A DNA stretch of 43,290 bases from Gemmatimonadaceae bacterium. GTDB lineage: Bacteria; Gemmatimonadota; Gemmatimonadetes; Gemmatimonadales; Gemmatimonadaceae. A program made the translations under genes and the position numbers. The stretch lies in assembly GCA_025450815.1 (NCBI GenBank), contig JANWLO010000045.1, positions 1 through 43,290 on the forward strand, in the 5' to 3' direction. A model generated the notes under the pieces. The model ran no database searches. It was not told the origin of the DNA and saw only the letters and a list, made by a program, of their open reading frames with translations. Position 1 is the first letter of the stretch; every line of letters begins with the position of its first letter. Below, one piece after another: positions 8,139 through 17,264 of the stretch.

Positions 8139-9029
8139 ATGGCCAAGGGGCGCGAGCTCAAGGGACGGATCAAGTCCATCGAAGGAACCCGAAAAATCAC
8201 GCGCAGCATGGAGATGGTTGCCACCTCCAAGCTCAAGCGCGCGCAGGATCGTGTCGTGGCCGCGCGCCCGTACGCGCGCGCTCTCGAGGCCGTGATCGCG
8301 GATCTCTACTCCCCCGAGCTCGCGGAGCGCTTCCCGCTGCTCCGACAGCCGGAGAGCGGTGCGCAGGGTGACATGCCGAAGTCGGGAGGCCGAGCGGCGG
8401 TGCTGCTGCTCACTTCCAACCAGGGACTCGCGGGCGCGTTCAACGCGAATCTCATTCGCGAGGCGCGCAACCTGCTCGCGCGTCTCGCCGCCGGCGGCGT
8501 CGAGACCGAGCTCCACATCGTGGGCCGCAAGGGAATCGGCTTCTTCCGCTACATCGGAGCGAAGATCGCATCGTCGCGCACGGACATAGGCGACAAGCCC
8601 GCTGCGGCGCACGGCTCCGAGCTCGTCGACGGACTGATGAACGCGTTCATCGAGAAGAAGCTCGACGCGCTCTACATCGTTTACGCGAAGTACAACTCAC
8701 CGCTCTCCACGCCACCGGTGGCGGAGCGTGTGCTGCCGGTGACGCCGCCGGAGCGGAAGGGCGCGGCGCGCGACTATCTGCTCTTCCCGAACGCCGAGGA
8801 AATTCTCACGGCGCTCCTGCCCCTCTACGTGCGCAATGCGGTGTATCGCGCGCTGGTTGAAACGGTGGCGGGCGAGCAGGGCGCGCGCCGCACGGCGATG
8901 AAGGCGGCGACGGACAACGCCGGCGACATTCTCAACGTTCTTCGGCGCACGTACAATCGCGCGCGCCAGGCCCAGATCACGCAGGAAATCGCCGAGATCG
9001 TCGGCGGTGCGGAAGCGCTGAGCGGCTGA
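8139..9029 (+). CDS. atpG: ATP synthase F1 subunit gamma
   Basis: 296 residues. It starts with the family-typical LKGRIKSIEGTRKITRSMEM and ends with the conserved C-terminal helix containing MKAATDNAGDIL and YNRARQAQITQEI. Gamma is the central rotor stalk, which turns inside the alpha3beta3 ring. A ribosome site GGAGAG precedes the ATG, 23 nt after atpA. The middle is slightly longer than in E. coli (an insert around residues 65-85, PESGAQGDMPKSGGR), which is common in the family. Confidence 0.96.
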   Translation: MAKGRELKGRIKSIEGTRKITRSMEMVATSKLKRAQDRVVAARPYARALEAVIADLYSPELAERFPLLRQPESGAQGDMPKSGGRAAVLLLTSNQGLAGAFNANLIREARNLLARLAAGGVETELHIVGRKGIGFFRYIGAKIASSRTDIGDKPAAAHGSELVDGLMNAFIEKKLDALYIVYAKYNSPLSTPPVAERVLPVTPPERKGAARDYLLFPNAEEILTALLPLYVRNAVYRALVETVAGEQGARRTAMKAATDNAGDILNVLRRTYNRARQAQITQEIAEIVGGAEALSG

Positions 9030-10517
<1,488 letters not shown>

Positions 10518-10522
10518 TCATC

Positions 10523-10774
10523 GTGCTGAAAGTCTCGGTCATCTCGCCGGAGAAGGTGCTGTACGAGGGGGAGGCGTCGTCGGTCGTCGCGCCCGCGTTC
10601 GACGGCGAGGTAGGCATTTTGACGGGCCACGCGCCGATGATCACCGCGCTCGGCCGTGGCACGCTGCGCGTGGATGGCGGCGCGGGCAATCAGCGCTTCA
10701 TCGTAGAGGGCGGATTTCTTCAGGTAGTGGACGATCAGGTACGCGTGGTGACCGAGCAGGCGAAAGCGGGCTAA
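10523..10774 (+). CDS. atpC: ATP synthase F1 subunit epsilon, short form
   Basis: 83 residues from a GTG 5 nt after the atpD stop. The whole protein corresponds to the N-terminal beta-sandwich of epsilon (SVISPEKVLYEGEASSVVAP, then GEVGILTGHAPMITALGRG). The C-terminal helical domain that inhibits ATP hydrolysis in E. coli, where the protein is about 139 residues, is absent. Short epsilon subunits are known in several phyla, so this is probably natural. The stop is followed within 30 nt by a strong terminator. Confidence 0.93.
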   Translation: MLKVSVISPEKVLYEGEASSVVAPAFDGEVGILTGHAPMITALGRGTLRVDGGAGNQRFIVEGGFLQVVDDQVRVVTEQAKAG

Positions 10775-10800
10775 ACGCGCACGCACATTGCATTGGGGAG

Positions 10801-10831
10801 ACGCGGGCCGGTTGCTGGCCCGCGTTTTTTT
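10801..10831 (+). terminator. Rho-independent terminator of the atp operon
   Basis: Perfect 9-bp stem ACGCGGGCC/GGCCCGCGT (10801-10809 and 10817-10825), a 7-nt loop, then seven T residues (10825-10831). It closes the atpAGDC unit. The ribosome site of the next gene lies only a few bases beyond it. Confidence 0.95.
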
Positions 10832-10848
10832 CTGAGGAGTACGTGTCC

Positions 10849-11508
10849 ATGCGTTCGGTCGCGATGATTGGAGTGACGGTGGTGCTCGCGTGTGCGGTCG
10901 TGCCGTCGGCACGGGCGCAGATGCTGGGCGCGCCTGTGCTTCAGAACGCGTTCGCGAATCGCGGCTTCACGCTCGGCGTGGACTTCGGAGCGGGCAACGA
11001 TGCCACCACGTATGGTGGAGCGGTCGCGTGGTCTCCGATGAACCTGAAGTTTCAGCTCGCCGGCGGCGTCGCGTATCTCGATCAGAAGCATGCGTCCGGC
11101 ACGGCAACGTACGGCGCGCGACTCATGGTGCCGGTGCTGAACCAACGCTCGGCCTTTGGTGTATCGCCGTTCGTCGGCATGGGAGGGGCGAGCTTCGATG
11201 GCATCACCGATTGGCAGATTCCGCTTGGCATTACGGCAGGGTATCGCCGTGCGATCGGCAGCGGACGTGGCATTTCGGCCTATGTTTCGCCATTCTACAC
11301 GTGGGCGCGGGTTCGCTCGAACCAGGTGACCAGTACGCACGGATTATTTCGCGTTTCCGTTGGAGTCGACGCCGCGGTTTTGCCGTCGGTTGGCGTGACG
11401 ATCGGTTTTGAAACGGGGGCGACGGCCGGTGAAGGCGAACCCGGCGCAACCGGCGGCATCTTTGGGCTCGGCGTTTCGTACGCGTTGCACCACGCGCGAC
11501 AGCAGTGA
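10849..11508 (+). CDS. Outer-membrane beta-barrel protein (uncharacterised)
   Basis: 219 residues from the ATG at 10849, preceded by GAGGAG. A signal peptide ends near residue 24 (VVLACAVVPSARAQ). The mature part has repeating amphipathic, glycine-rich strands (GFTLGVDFGAGNDATTYGGA, FQLAGGVAYLD, RLMVPVLN, SVGVTIGFETGA) and ends GIFGLGVSYAL, typical of an 8- to 10-strand outer-membrane barrel. An open frame extends upstream through atpC and the terminator and is not coding there. It starts right after the atp terminator, so it needs its own promoter or read-through. The next gene encodes a similar protein of equal length. Function unknown. Confidence 0.75.
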   Translation: MRSVAMIGVTVVLACAVVPSARAQMLGAPVLQNAFANRGFTLGVDFGAGNDATTYGGAVAWSPMNLKFQLAGGVAYLDQKHASGTATYGARLMVPVLNQRSAFGVSPFVGMGGASFDGITDWQIPLGITAGYRRAIGSGRGISAYVSPFYTWARVRSNQVTSTHGLFRVSVGVDAAVLPSVGVTIGFETGATAGEGEPGATGGIFGLGVSYALHHARQQ

Positions 11509-11555
11509 GCCGGCAAATCACCGAACTATCCACTCATATGATTCGAGGAAGATCA

Positions 11556-12215
11556 ATGCGCACAAGTTTGTCGTTCACGAAGGCACTGATCGTTGCGGGC
11601 AGCGCGATCGTTCTCGGTGCTGGCGGCGCATCGGCGCAGGCGTGGCACTACCCCACGCTGCAGACGCCCGACATCTCGACGCGCGATTTCACGTTCCTGG
11701 TCGCAGGCGGCGGTGACTACGGCACGAGCGCCGTTGCGCAGTGGCGCGAGGGAATTACGCCGGACGCGATGGTGAATTTCGATGTCGGCGTCGCCACGCC
11801 CACCGACAACTCGAAGTTTCTCGCCGGCGTCGGACTTGGCTATGGTCTCATGAAGTCGTCCCAGGAGACGCCGATCGATCTCATTCTCACTGGTGGAGTG
11901 TATGGCGCGTTCGGCACGCAGAGCTTCGTCCGGATTCCGATCGGCGTGGTTGCCGGACATCATTTTCCCCTCGCGGGCGCTCTGACGCTCACGCCGTTCG
12001 TGTCGCCTCGACTCTCGGTGGACGCGTGCGCGAGCGACTGCCACGGCATCGGGACCGACCTGAAGCTCGACTTCGACATCGGCGCGAGCCTCGACGTCAC
12101 GAGAACGGTTGGCGTTCGCGCGGCATTGACGATCGGCGGCGTGAGCGACGGACCGAGCCAAACCTCGTTCGGCATCGGCCTCGTGTACCGTCCGAACATG
12201 GCCCCACGCCGTTAA
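11556..12215 (+). CDS. Outer-membrane beta-barrel protein (uncharacterised), second of a pair
   Basis: 219 residues from the ATG at 11556, chosen because GAGGAAG lies 5 nt before it and the protein then begins with a signal peptide (SFTKALIVAGSAIVLGAGGASAQA). An in-frame upstream start at 11505 would overlap the previous gene and spoil the signal. The mature protein shows barrel-like strands (FTFLVAGGGDYGTSAVAQWR, FLAGVGLGYGLM, LTLTPFVSPRLSV) and ends FGIGLVYRPN. A Cys pair (CASDC) lies in a predicted loop. The previous gene has the same length and layout, so the two may be distant paralogues. Role unknown. Confidence 0.75.
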   Translation: MRTSLSFTKALIVAGSAIVLGAGGASAQAWHYPTLQTPDISTRDFTFLVAGGGDYGTSAVAQWREGITPDAMVNFDVGVATPTDNSKFLAGVGLGYGLMKSSQETPIDLILTGGVYGAFGTQSFVRIPIGVVAGHHFPLAGALTLTPFVSPRLSVDACASDCHGIGTDLKLDFDIGASLDVTRTVGVRAALTIGGVSDGPSQTSFGIGLVYRPNMAPRR

Positions 12216-12223
12216 GCATCGCG

Positions 12224-12252
12224 GGTGCGCGGCCGCTATCCGGCCGCGCACC
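12224..12252 (+). terminator. Strong hairpin after the barrel gene pair, terminator-like
   Basis: A perfect 12-bp stem GGTGCGCGGCCG/CGGCCGCGCACC with a 5-nt loop (CTATC). No T-run follows, so it may act in Rho-dependent or partial termination, or protect the upstream mRNA. It lies 9 nt after the stop and 18 nt before the receiver gene. Confidence 0.45.
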
Positions 12253-12270
12253 AACTGGTCCCGGAGCACT

Positions 12271-12669
12271 ATGGAGAACACTCCCGCGCCGGCGATTCTC
12301 GTCGTCGATGACAATGACGACAACGCGGAGATCGTCCGCACGCTGCTCGAGTCGCGCGGCTTCGCCGTTTTCGTCGCACGTGATGGCGACGAGGCGATGA
12401 CGCTCTTCGAGTCCGCGCGCCCCGCGCTCGTTCTGCTCGACGTGCGGATGCCGGGACGAAGCGGTTGGGAGGTGTGCCGCCTCATGCGCCAGCATCCGGA
12501 GCACGGACGCGCAGTACGCATCGTCATGCTGACCGCGCTAGCGGCGTGGAACGACAAGCAGTCGGCGATTCAGACTGGTGCCGACGACTACATCACCAAG
12601 CCGATCGATCTGGCCGAGCTCGAGCTGCGCGTCAGGCGCAATCTCGCCCTCGTGTCGCCGCAGGCATGA
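12271..12669 (+). CDS. Single-domain response regulator (CheY-like receiver)
   Basis: 132 residues, just one receiver domain. It shows the acidic pair (VVDDNDDN), the phosphoacceptor aspartate in LVLLDVRMPG, a conserved Thr (MLTA) and the lysine in YITKP. No output domain follows. GGAG lies shortly before the ATG. Its stop overlaps the start of the EAL-protein gene by 4 nt, so the two are co-translated and probably work together in a phosphorelay that changes c-di-GMP. No histidine kinase gene is nearby. Confidence 0.92.
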   Translation: MENTPAPAILVVDDNDDNAEIVRTLLESRGFAVFVARDGDEAMTLFESARPALVLLDVRMPGRSGWEVCRLMRQHPEHGRAVRIVMLTALAAWNDKQSAIQTGADDYITKPIDLAELELRVRRNLALVSPQA

Positions 12670-14312
12670 CGCCGGTGCCGCGCGCGTTCCTGCTCTCGGA
12701 TGGTACCGACGACGCGCTCGCGCAAGCAGCGGAGATGCTGCAGCTCGACGTGGTCACTGTGCATCCGGCGGTGCTGCTCCCGGCCGCGATCGACGCGCAC
12801 CCATCCGCGCGCGCGATCGTGGTTGCCACCGACGATCCAGTGGTGCTCCGCGCGATCGTCGAGCGCGCGGGCATGCGGCGCATTCCGGTCATCCTCGCGG
12901 GCGCGAACGACGTCGCGTACCGGCGCGCGATCGAGTTCCGCGTGGACGACTGGTATCTCGCTCCCGGCACTCCGATCGAGATCGCGTGGCGCATTCGCTC
13001 GGCGCTCGCGCGCGTCGCCGCGCAAGGGAACGGGGTGGCGCATCGCATCGAGAAATCCGAGTACGAGGAGATGCTCTACGACACTCTCACGGGGATGCCG
13101 ACGCTGCCCGTGATGCTCGAGCGCACGCGCGGGCTGATCAAGGACCGCGGTGAGGTGATCGTTTTCTACCTCGACTTCGTGCGTTACTCGAAAATCGAGG
13201 AGATCTACGGCTGGGAGAAGCTCGATCAGGTGCTCGAGACGACCGCGGGCGCGGTGCGCGAATTCCTCGACTCGAACGCGCTGGGCACGATCCGAATGAT
13301 GGTGGGCTACGCGAACGACGATGACTTCATCTTCCTTCAGATTCCCGACAAGGGACAGCCCGCTGCTACCGACCGGCAGATCACGGAGGTCGGGCGGCAG
13401 CTGAAACTGTTCGTCGGCAATCGCCTCGAGGAGGTGCACGGGGAGGATGTGTCGTCGCTCTTCGATATCTACATCGGATCCTCTCACGTCTACTACACTC
13501 CCAAGCTCCGCCTCGAGCGCCTCATCTACCGTGGCATTCGCGAGGCCGCCAACGCCGCGCGCAGTGTGGAACAGCGCGAGCGCGTGCGGCGCACCGCGGC
13601 GCTCAAGCAGGTGCTGCACGACGGCGCGGTGTACATCGAGTTCCATCCGATCGTGCTCGCGGAGACAGGGGAGATCTTCGGCTACGAAGCGCTCGCGCGT
13701 GGCGCGCCTCGCAACCTGCGGAGCCCCGAGGTGTTGTTCGAGGTAGCCGCGGAGGCCGATCTCGTGTGGGAGCTCAGCCGCCTCTGTCGCGAGCGCGCGC
13801 TCGCCGGCGCGAAGGAGCTGCTGCACGGCAACCAGCTGCTGTTCGTGAACATCGACCCGCACGACTTCGCGGACCCCGGCTTCGGCGAGCTCGGATCCGT
13901 CGATCCGCATCGCGTGGTCCTGGAGATCACCGAGCGCACCGCGATCAAGGACTATCCCAAGTTTCGCGAACGGCTGCGCAGCTTCCGCGAGCGCGGATTC
14001 CGCTTCGCCGTCGACGACGCCGGCAGTGGCTACGCCGGACTCGGCTCGATCGCGAATCTCGAGCCCGACTTCATCAAGCTAGACATCTCGCTCATCAACT
14101 CCATCGACACGAACTTCATCAAGCAGAATCTCGTCGAGACGATGGTGGGCTTCGCGAAGGAACAGGGCGCGATGGTGATCGCGGAGGGAATCGAGCGCGC
14201 GGAGGAGCTGGAGACGGTGAAGCGTATCGGCGTGCCACTCGTGCAGGGATTCCTGCTCCATCGCCCGGAGCGCGCGGGTGCGGCAGTTGCTGCGCACTCG
14301 GCCGGGGATTAG
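12666..14312 (+). CDS. Degenerate-GGDEF/EAL domain protein (likely c-di-GMP phosphodiesterase)
   Basis: 548 residues from the ATG that overlaps the receiver stop by 4 nt. Residues 1-120 look like a receiver-like fold without the full acidic pocket. Residues 135-300 resemble a GGDEF domain (YDTLTGMPTLPVMLER, FYLDFVRYSKIEE), but the signature is lost (YANDDDFIFL at the GGDEF position), so cyclase activity is unlikely. The C-terminal EAL domain keeps most catalytic residues: E341-A-L, N in NIDPHDF, E420 and E423 (EITE), D450-D451 (DDAGSGY), K471 (KLD), E507 (AEGIE) and Q in VQGF. It should hydrolyse c-di-GMP, with the upstream segments as regulatory input. Confidence 0.85.
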   Translation: MTPVPRAFLLSDGTDDALAQAAEMLQLDVVTVHPAVLLPAAIDAHPSARAIVVATDDPVVLRAIVERAGMRRIPVILAGANDVAYRRAIEFRVDDWYLAPGTPIEIAWRIRSALARVAAQGNGVAHRIEKSEYEEMLYDTLTGMPTLPVMLERTRGLIKDRGEVIVFYLDFVRYSKIEEIYGWEKLDQVLETTAGAVREFLDSNALGTIRMMVGYANDDDFIFLQIPDKGQPAATDRQITEVGRQLKLFVGNRLEEVHGEDVSSLFDIYIGSSHVYYTPKLRLERLIYRGIREAANAARSVEQRERVRRTAALKQVLHDGAVYIEFHPIVLAETGEIFGYEALARGAPRNLRSPEVLFEVAAEADLVWELSRLCRERALAGAKELLHGNQLLFVNIDPHDFADPGFGELGSVDPHRVVLEITERTAIKDYPKFRERLRSFRERGFRFAVDDAGSGYAGLGSIANLEPDFIKLDISLINSIDTNFIKQNLVETMVGFAKEQGAMVIAEGIERAEELETVKRIGVPLVQGFLLHRPERAGAAVAAHSAGD

Positions 14313-14433
14313 CAGAGCTACTGCTTCACCGCAGAGTTATTCACGGCTTCGCCGACCCCAGCGCATGAAATACGCGGTGAATGGTTTTGATCGTGCGGGC
14401 TCGGCGATGATGGCAGATTTGTTTTTGTAGGGG

Positions 14434-14717
14434 TGTGGAGAGGCCAGGCTGTGAGCTTATGAGCTTGAAAGCTTTGAGTCCTGAGCTTACCGGCGCCGGC
14501 ATCGCGAGACCGGTCTGGATCGAGAAGGGGAAGGCGGGCTCGAGCTGTAAGCTTGTGAGCTGAAGGCTTTGAGCTTCGAGCTTGCTCCGATGGCGCTACC
14601 GCGCATCACTTGCGCCCTAAGGAAACGGATGCTCGCGAAGGGGCGGTAATGGCTTACCGCCCAGTGCTGTCAGCTCTCGAGCTACCAGCTGAGGCTCGCC
14701 TTCCGCCCTCTCAATGC
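14434..14717 (+). repeat. Large dispersed repeat (AGCTT-rich modular element), copy 1
   Basis: A non-coding element matching the inverted copy at 36849-37142 along almost its whole length by eye. Two about 40-nt modules rich in GAGCTT/AAGCTT (14448-14488 and 14543-14583) are separated by a conserved spacer (GCATCGCGAGACCGG). A second spacer with GATGGCGCTACCGCGCATCA follows, then a module in the opposite sense ending CCGCCCTCTCAATG. The left end is more diverged than in copy 2. Confidence 0.75.
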
Positions 14718-14756
14718 CAGTGGGGGACCGAGAGTCGTGAGGAGAGGTTTTACATG

Positions 14757-14820
14757 CTTGTGCCGATGGCGATACCGAGCATCCCTTCGCATGGAGAAGA
14801 GGCGGTAACGGCTTACTGGG
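14757..14820 (+). repeat. Partial extra copy of the large repeat's second spacer
   Basis: CTTGTGCCGATGGCGATACC and the following GGCGGTAACGGCTTACTGG repeat the segment at 14581-14661 (CTTGCTCCGATGGCGCTACC and GGCGGTAATGGCTTACC) in the same orientation, with internal loss of about 17 nt. It abuts the CTCTGCG-type repeat. Confidence 0.65.
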
Positions 14821-14973
14821 TTGCTGAAAAAAGGAAAAAAGACAAAAAGACAACTGCGGGACGCAGAGCCGCGGAGAATACGGAGAGCCGCGGAGAAAAA
14901 TCAGCAAGTAAGTCCGTCACGCAATATTGAAGTCCCACTCCTCTGCCTCTCCGCGTTTCTCTGTGTCTCCGCG
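14818..14973 (-). repeat. Dispersed CTCTGCG-type repeat, copy B
   Basis: An inverted copy of 708-850. On the minus strand it reads, in the same order, a CGCGGAGACACAGAGAAACG arm, GCGTGACGGACTTAC, TTTTTCTCCGCGGCTCTCCG and a long pyrimidine tract ending TTTTTTCAGCAA. Its own inverted arms CCGCGGAG and CTCCGCGG have drifted from those of copy A. With the two repeats above it fills the 696-bp gap 14313-15008; I see no gene there. Confidence 0.75.
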
Positions 14974-15008
14974 GTAAGCAGGTCGCCCCAATCGAAACCA
15001 ATCTCTTA

Positions 15009-16358
15009 TTACCTGCCGAGCAGCTTCTCGATGATCGCCACCGAGCGCGCCGACGCGCCGGTGCCGCGGTCCACCATGGATTTCGCGCACGCGCCGGCCT
15101 CCGCCCGCGCCTCGTCATCCGTGAGCAACTCCGTGAGTCTGGCGCCTAGCGCCGCGCCGTCCGGCACCGACATACCCCCGCCGCACGCTTCGAGCAGCGA
15201 CGCGTCTCGACTGCCCTCGTGCCGCGGTCCGAAGAGCACCGGTACGCCGAACGCCGCGGGCTCGAGCACCGAGTGCAGTCCGGCATCGTGGAATCCGCCG
15301 CCCACGTACGCGACGTTCGCGAGCGCGTACAGATCGCCGAGCATGCCCACGACGTCCACGAGCAGCACGTCGGCGCGCGCCGGATCTCGTGCGCTTGTGC
15401 GCTCGAGCGCGAGTCCACGCTCCGACGCCCATTGCTCGATCGGTGCGAGATGCCTGGGGCTGGGTTCGTGAGGCGCGATGATTAGTCGCGCATCGGGCAC
15501 GCGCGTGCGAGTTGCGATCCACGCGGGGAGAAGCGCGCGCTCGTCGGCGGGCCACGTCGACCCCGCCACCAGAGTCGGACGATCGGAGCGCAGCGGCGCG
15601 AGCACCGTCTCGCGCTCCGCGATCGCGCGAGCGCGCGCCGACACCTGGTCGTAGCGCGTGTCGCCGGTGATCGTGATGACCTCGCGTTGCACGCCGATGC
15701 CGACTAGTCGCATGGCGTCCGCCTCGTCGATCGCGCCTACGGCATCGAGCATCGCGTAGGCGTCGCGCGTGAGCGAGGCGGCTACTGGCGAGCGACGGCT
15801 CGAGCGCGCCGACAGCGTCGCGCTCACGAGCGCGAGCCGAACTCCGCGCGCGTGCGCCGCGGCGACGAGCTCCGGCCACAGGTCGAGCTTGGAGAAGGCG
15901 AGCACGCGTGGACGGAGCGCGTCGAGCGCCGCGCGCGCATCGCCGCGCGAATCGAACGGCAGGTAGTCCGCGAAATCCACCGCGAGCGAGCGCGCGAACT
16001 GCTCGGCGCTCGGCGAGAAAAATGTGTACGCGAGCCGAATCTCGGGATGCGCATCTCGTAGTGCGGCGAGCACCGGGCGCGCCTGGAGACCCTCGCCAAC
16101 GGACGACGCGTGCATCCAGACGAGCGGACGAGACTCGTCGCCCGGGGCGCGCGACTCGCGCCCCCACCGCGCGTAACGCGCCCGGATGCCGCGCCGCGCG
16201 CGAAATGTCGCGCCCAGCTTCCCGCCACCGGACGGCGCCAGCGCGGCCGCTCCGCGCGCGAGCTGCATTGCAGCCTCGTACGCGCCACCGATGAGAGCGT
16301 TCACTTGCGGAGAACGTTGCGCGCGAAGCGTTGCATCGTTACTCTTTTCGCCGAACAT
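15009..16358 (-). CDS. waaA: 3-deoxy-D-manno-octulosonic acid (Kdo) transferase
   Basis: 449 residues from the ATG at 16358. A GTG at 16304 (VNALIGGAYEAAMQLARG) may be the true start, since family members begin close to such a helix. The N-terminal half has the catalytic motif WMHASSVGEGLQARPVL with its glutamate, and the LDLWPELV motif. The C-terminal half has the sugar-nucleotide motif VAYVGGGFHDAGLHSVLEPA followed by GVPVLFGP, as in GT30 WaaA/KdtA enzymes. It adds Kdo from CMP-Kdo to lipid A at the inner membrane, which implies the organism makes a Kdo-containing LPS core. It is separated by a 225-bp gap from the DsbA-like gene on the same strand. Confidence 0.9.
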   Translation of the reverse strand: MFGEKSNDATLRAQRSPQVNALIGGAYEAAMQLARGAAALAPSGGGKLGATFRARRGIRARYARWGRESRAPGDESRPLVWMHASSVGEGLQARPVLAALRDAHPEIRLAYTFFSPSAEQFARSLAVDFADYLPFDSRGDARAALDALRPRVLAFSKLDLWPELVAAAHARGVRLALVSATLSARSSRRSPVAASLTRDAYAMLDAVGAIDEADAMRLVGIGVQREVITITGDTRYDQVSARARAIAERETVLAPLRSDRPTLVAGSTWPADERALLPAWIATRTRVPDARLIIAPHEPSPRHLAPIEQWASERGLALERTSARDPARADVLLVDVVGMLGDLYALANVAYVGGGFHDAGLHSVLEPAAFGVPVLFGPRHEGSRDASLLEACGGGMSVPDGAALGARLTELLTDDEARAEAGACAKSMVDRGTGASARSVAIIEKLLGR

Positions 16359-16583
16359 CGCGCGCGCTCGCGCAGCGCGGTGTCGGGTGCATGTTTCCGC
16401 CCGATGTCGAACCCTGCAACGAGGAGGTGATCCATTGTCTAGTGACCAGCAAGCGGCGAGGATCGCTCGAAGCCGTTAAGGCTCGAAAGGTTTGTTTGAC
16501 CGGTGGTCCTCGCCGCTCGGTCGAAATAAATAGTGTGGGGTTCATCACGGCTCGGTTCGAGCTCGCGGTGGACCCCGCATTCG
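16359..16583. other. Gap before waaA: anti-SD complement and terminator, no gene
   Basis: This 225-bp gap holds the terminator of the DsbA-like gene (16533-16579). On the plus strand it also has GGAGGTGATCC (16423-16433), which is complementary to the 3' end of 16S rRNA, but no start codon follows at a usable distance. I could not identify a waaA promoter. Open frames crossing the gap have no recognisable product. Confidence 0.5.
16533..16579 (-). terminator. Probable terminator of the DsbA-like gene
   Basis: On the minus strand, just after the stop at 16584, TGCGGGGTCCAC and GTGATGAACCCCACA form an imperfect hairpin with further pairing inside (GCGAGC/GCCGTG region). It is followed by a T-rich run (CTATTTATTT). 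The stem has mismatches, so the exact fold is approximate. Confidence 0.5.
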
Positions 16584-17252
16584 TTAGTGCTTGCCCGCGC
16601 GCGCGAGCACGAGGGCGGAATCGAGCACCTGGCGGAACACGGCGAGCGGCTGAGCGCCGGTGACCATGGTACCGCCGATGAGAAAGGTGGGTGTCGACTC
16701 CACTCCGGCCTTCGTCGCGCGATCGATGTCCGCGTCGATCGTCGCCTTCATGAGATGTCCGGACACGCACTTGTGGAACGCGCCCATGTCGACGCCCGCC
16801 GCGGCCGCGAGCGAATCGAACAGCTGCTGCGGCGCCGGGAGCTTTTCCCACTGGAGCTGTGTGGCGAACAGCGCGTCGTGCAGCGGCCAGAACTTGTCCT
16901 GCGCCGCCGCGCACATCGCCGTCTCGGCCGCGGGCATCGCGTTGTGGTGCATCGAGAGCGGAAAGTTCACGTATGCCAGTCGCACCTTCCCCGAGTCGAC
17001 GTACGCACGCTTGATCGCGTCGTAGCTCTGATCGTGCCACTGCTTGCAGTACGGGCACTGAAAGTCGCTCACCTCAACGAGCCACACCGGCGCGGTGGCG
17101 CTGCCCAGAATCCGCCCCTGGTCCGCGCGCCTGGCGAGCACGCTGTCCGCCGGAGTGCCTGTGGTGGGCGAGCTCGCGCTCGAGCTCTTGCTGCACGCGA
17201 GAACGACTGCGAACGCGGCGACGGCGGCGATCAGTGGATAGCGGCTCTGCAC
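16584..17252 (-). CDS. DsbA-family thiol-disulfide lipoprotein
   Basis: 222 residues from a GTG start with AGAGGAG just upstream. A lipoprotein signal ends in LAC with Cys20 as lipidation site, then a Ser/Thr-rich linker. The thioredoxin-like core carries the active site FQCPYC (Cys66-Cys69), a helical insertion with two further cysteines (AMCAAAQ, FHKCVSGH) and the cis-proline loop STPTFLIGG. This is the Thioredoxin_4/DsbA architecture, in which the protein oxidises or isomerises disulfides of exported proteins. The CPYC centre and the lipid anchor suggest a periplasmic, membrane-tethered oxidoreductase. It lies 12 bp after the propeller-like gene on the same strand, probably one transcript. 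Confidence 0.88.
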   Translation of the reverse strand: MQSRYPLIAAVAAFAVVLACSKSSSASSPTTGTPADSVLARRADQGRILGSATAPVWLVEVSDFQCPYCKQWHDQSYDAIKRAYVDSGKVRLAYVNFPLSMHHNAMPAAETAMCAAAQDKFWPLHDALFATQLQWEKLPAPQQLFDSLAAAAGVDMGAFHKCVSGHLMKATIDADIDRATKAGVESTPTFLIGGTMVTGAQPLAVFRQVLDSALVLARAGKH

Positions 17253-17264
17253 GTGCTCCTCTGT

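Noticed and set aside
12588-13910. 440-residue open frame on the minus strand opposite the EAL gene
   Set aside because: It is a shadow frame; the EAL catalytic motifs on the plus strand are unambiguous.
14313-15008. CRISPR-like array in the AGCTT-rich region
   Set aside because: The modules are imperfect, irregularly spaced and partly inverted, with no uniform repeat-spacer pattern and no cas gene.
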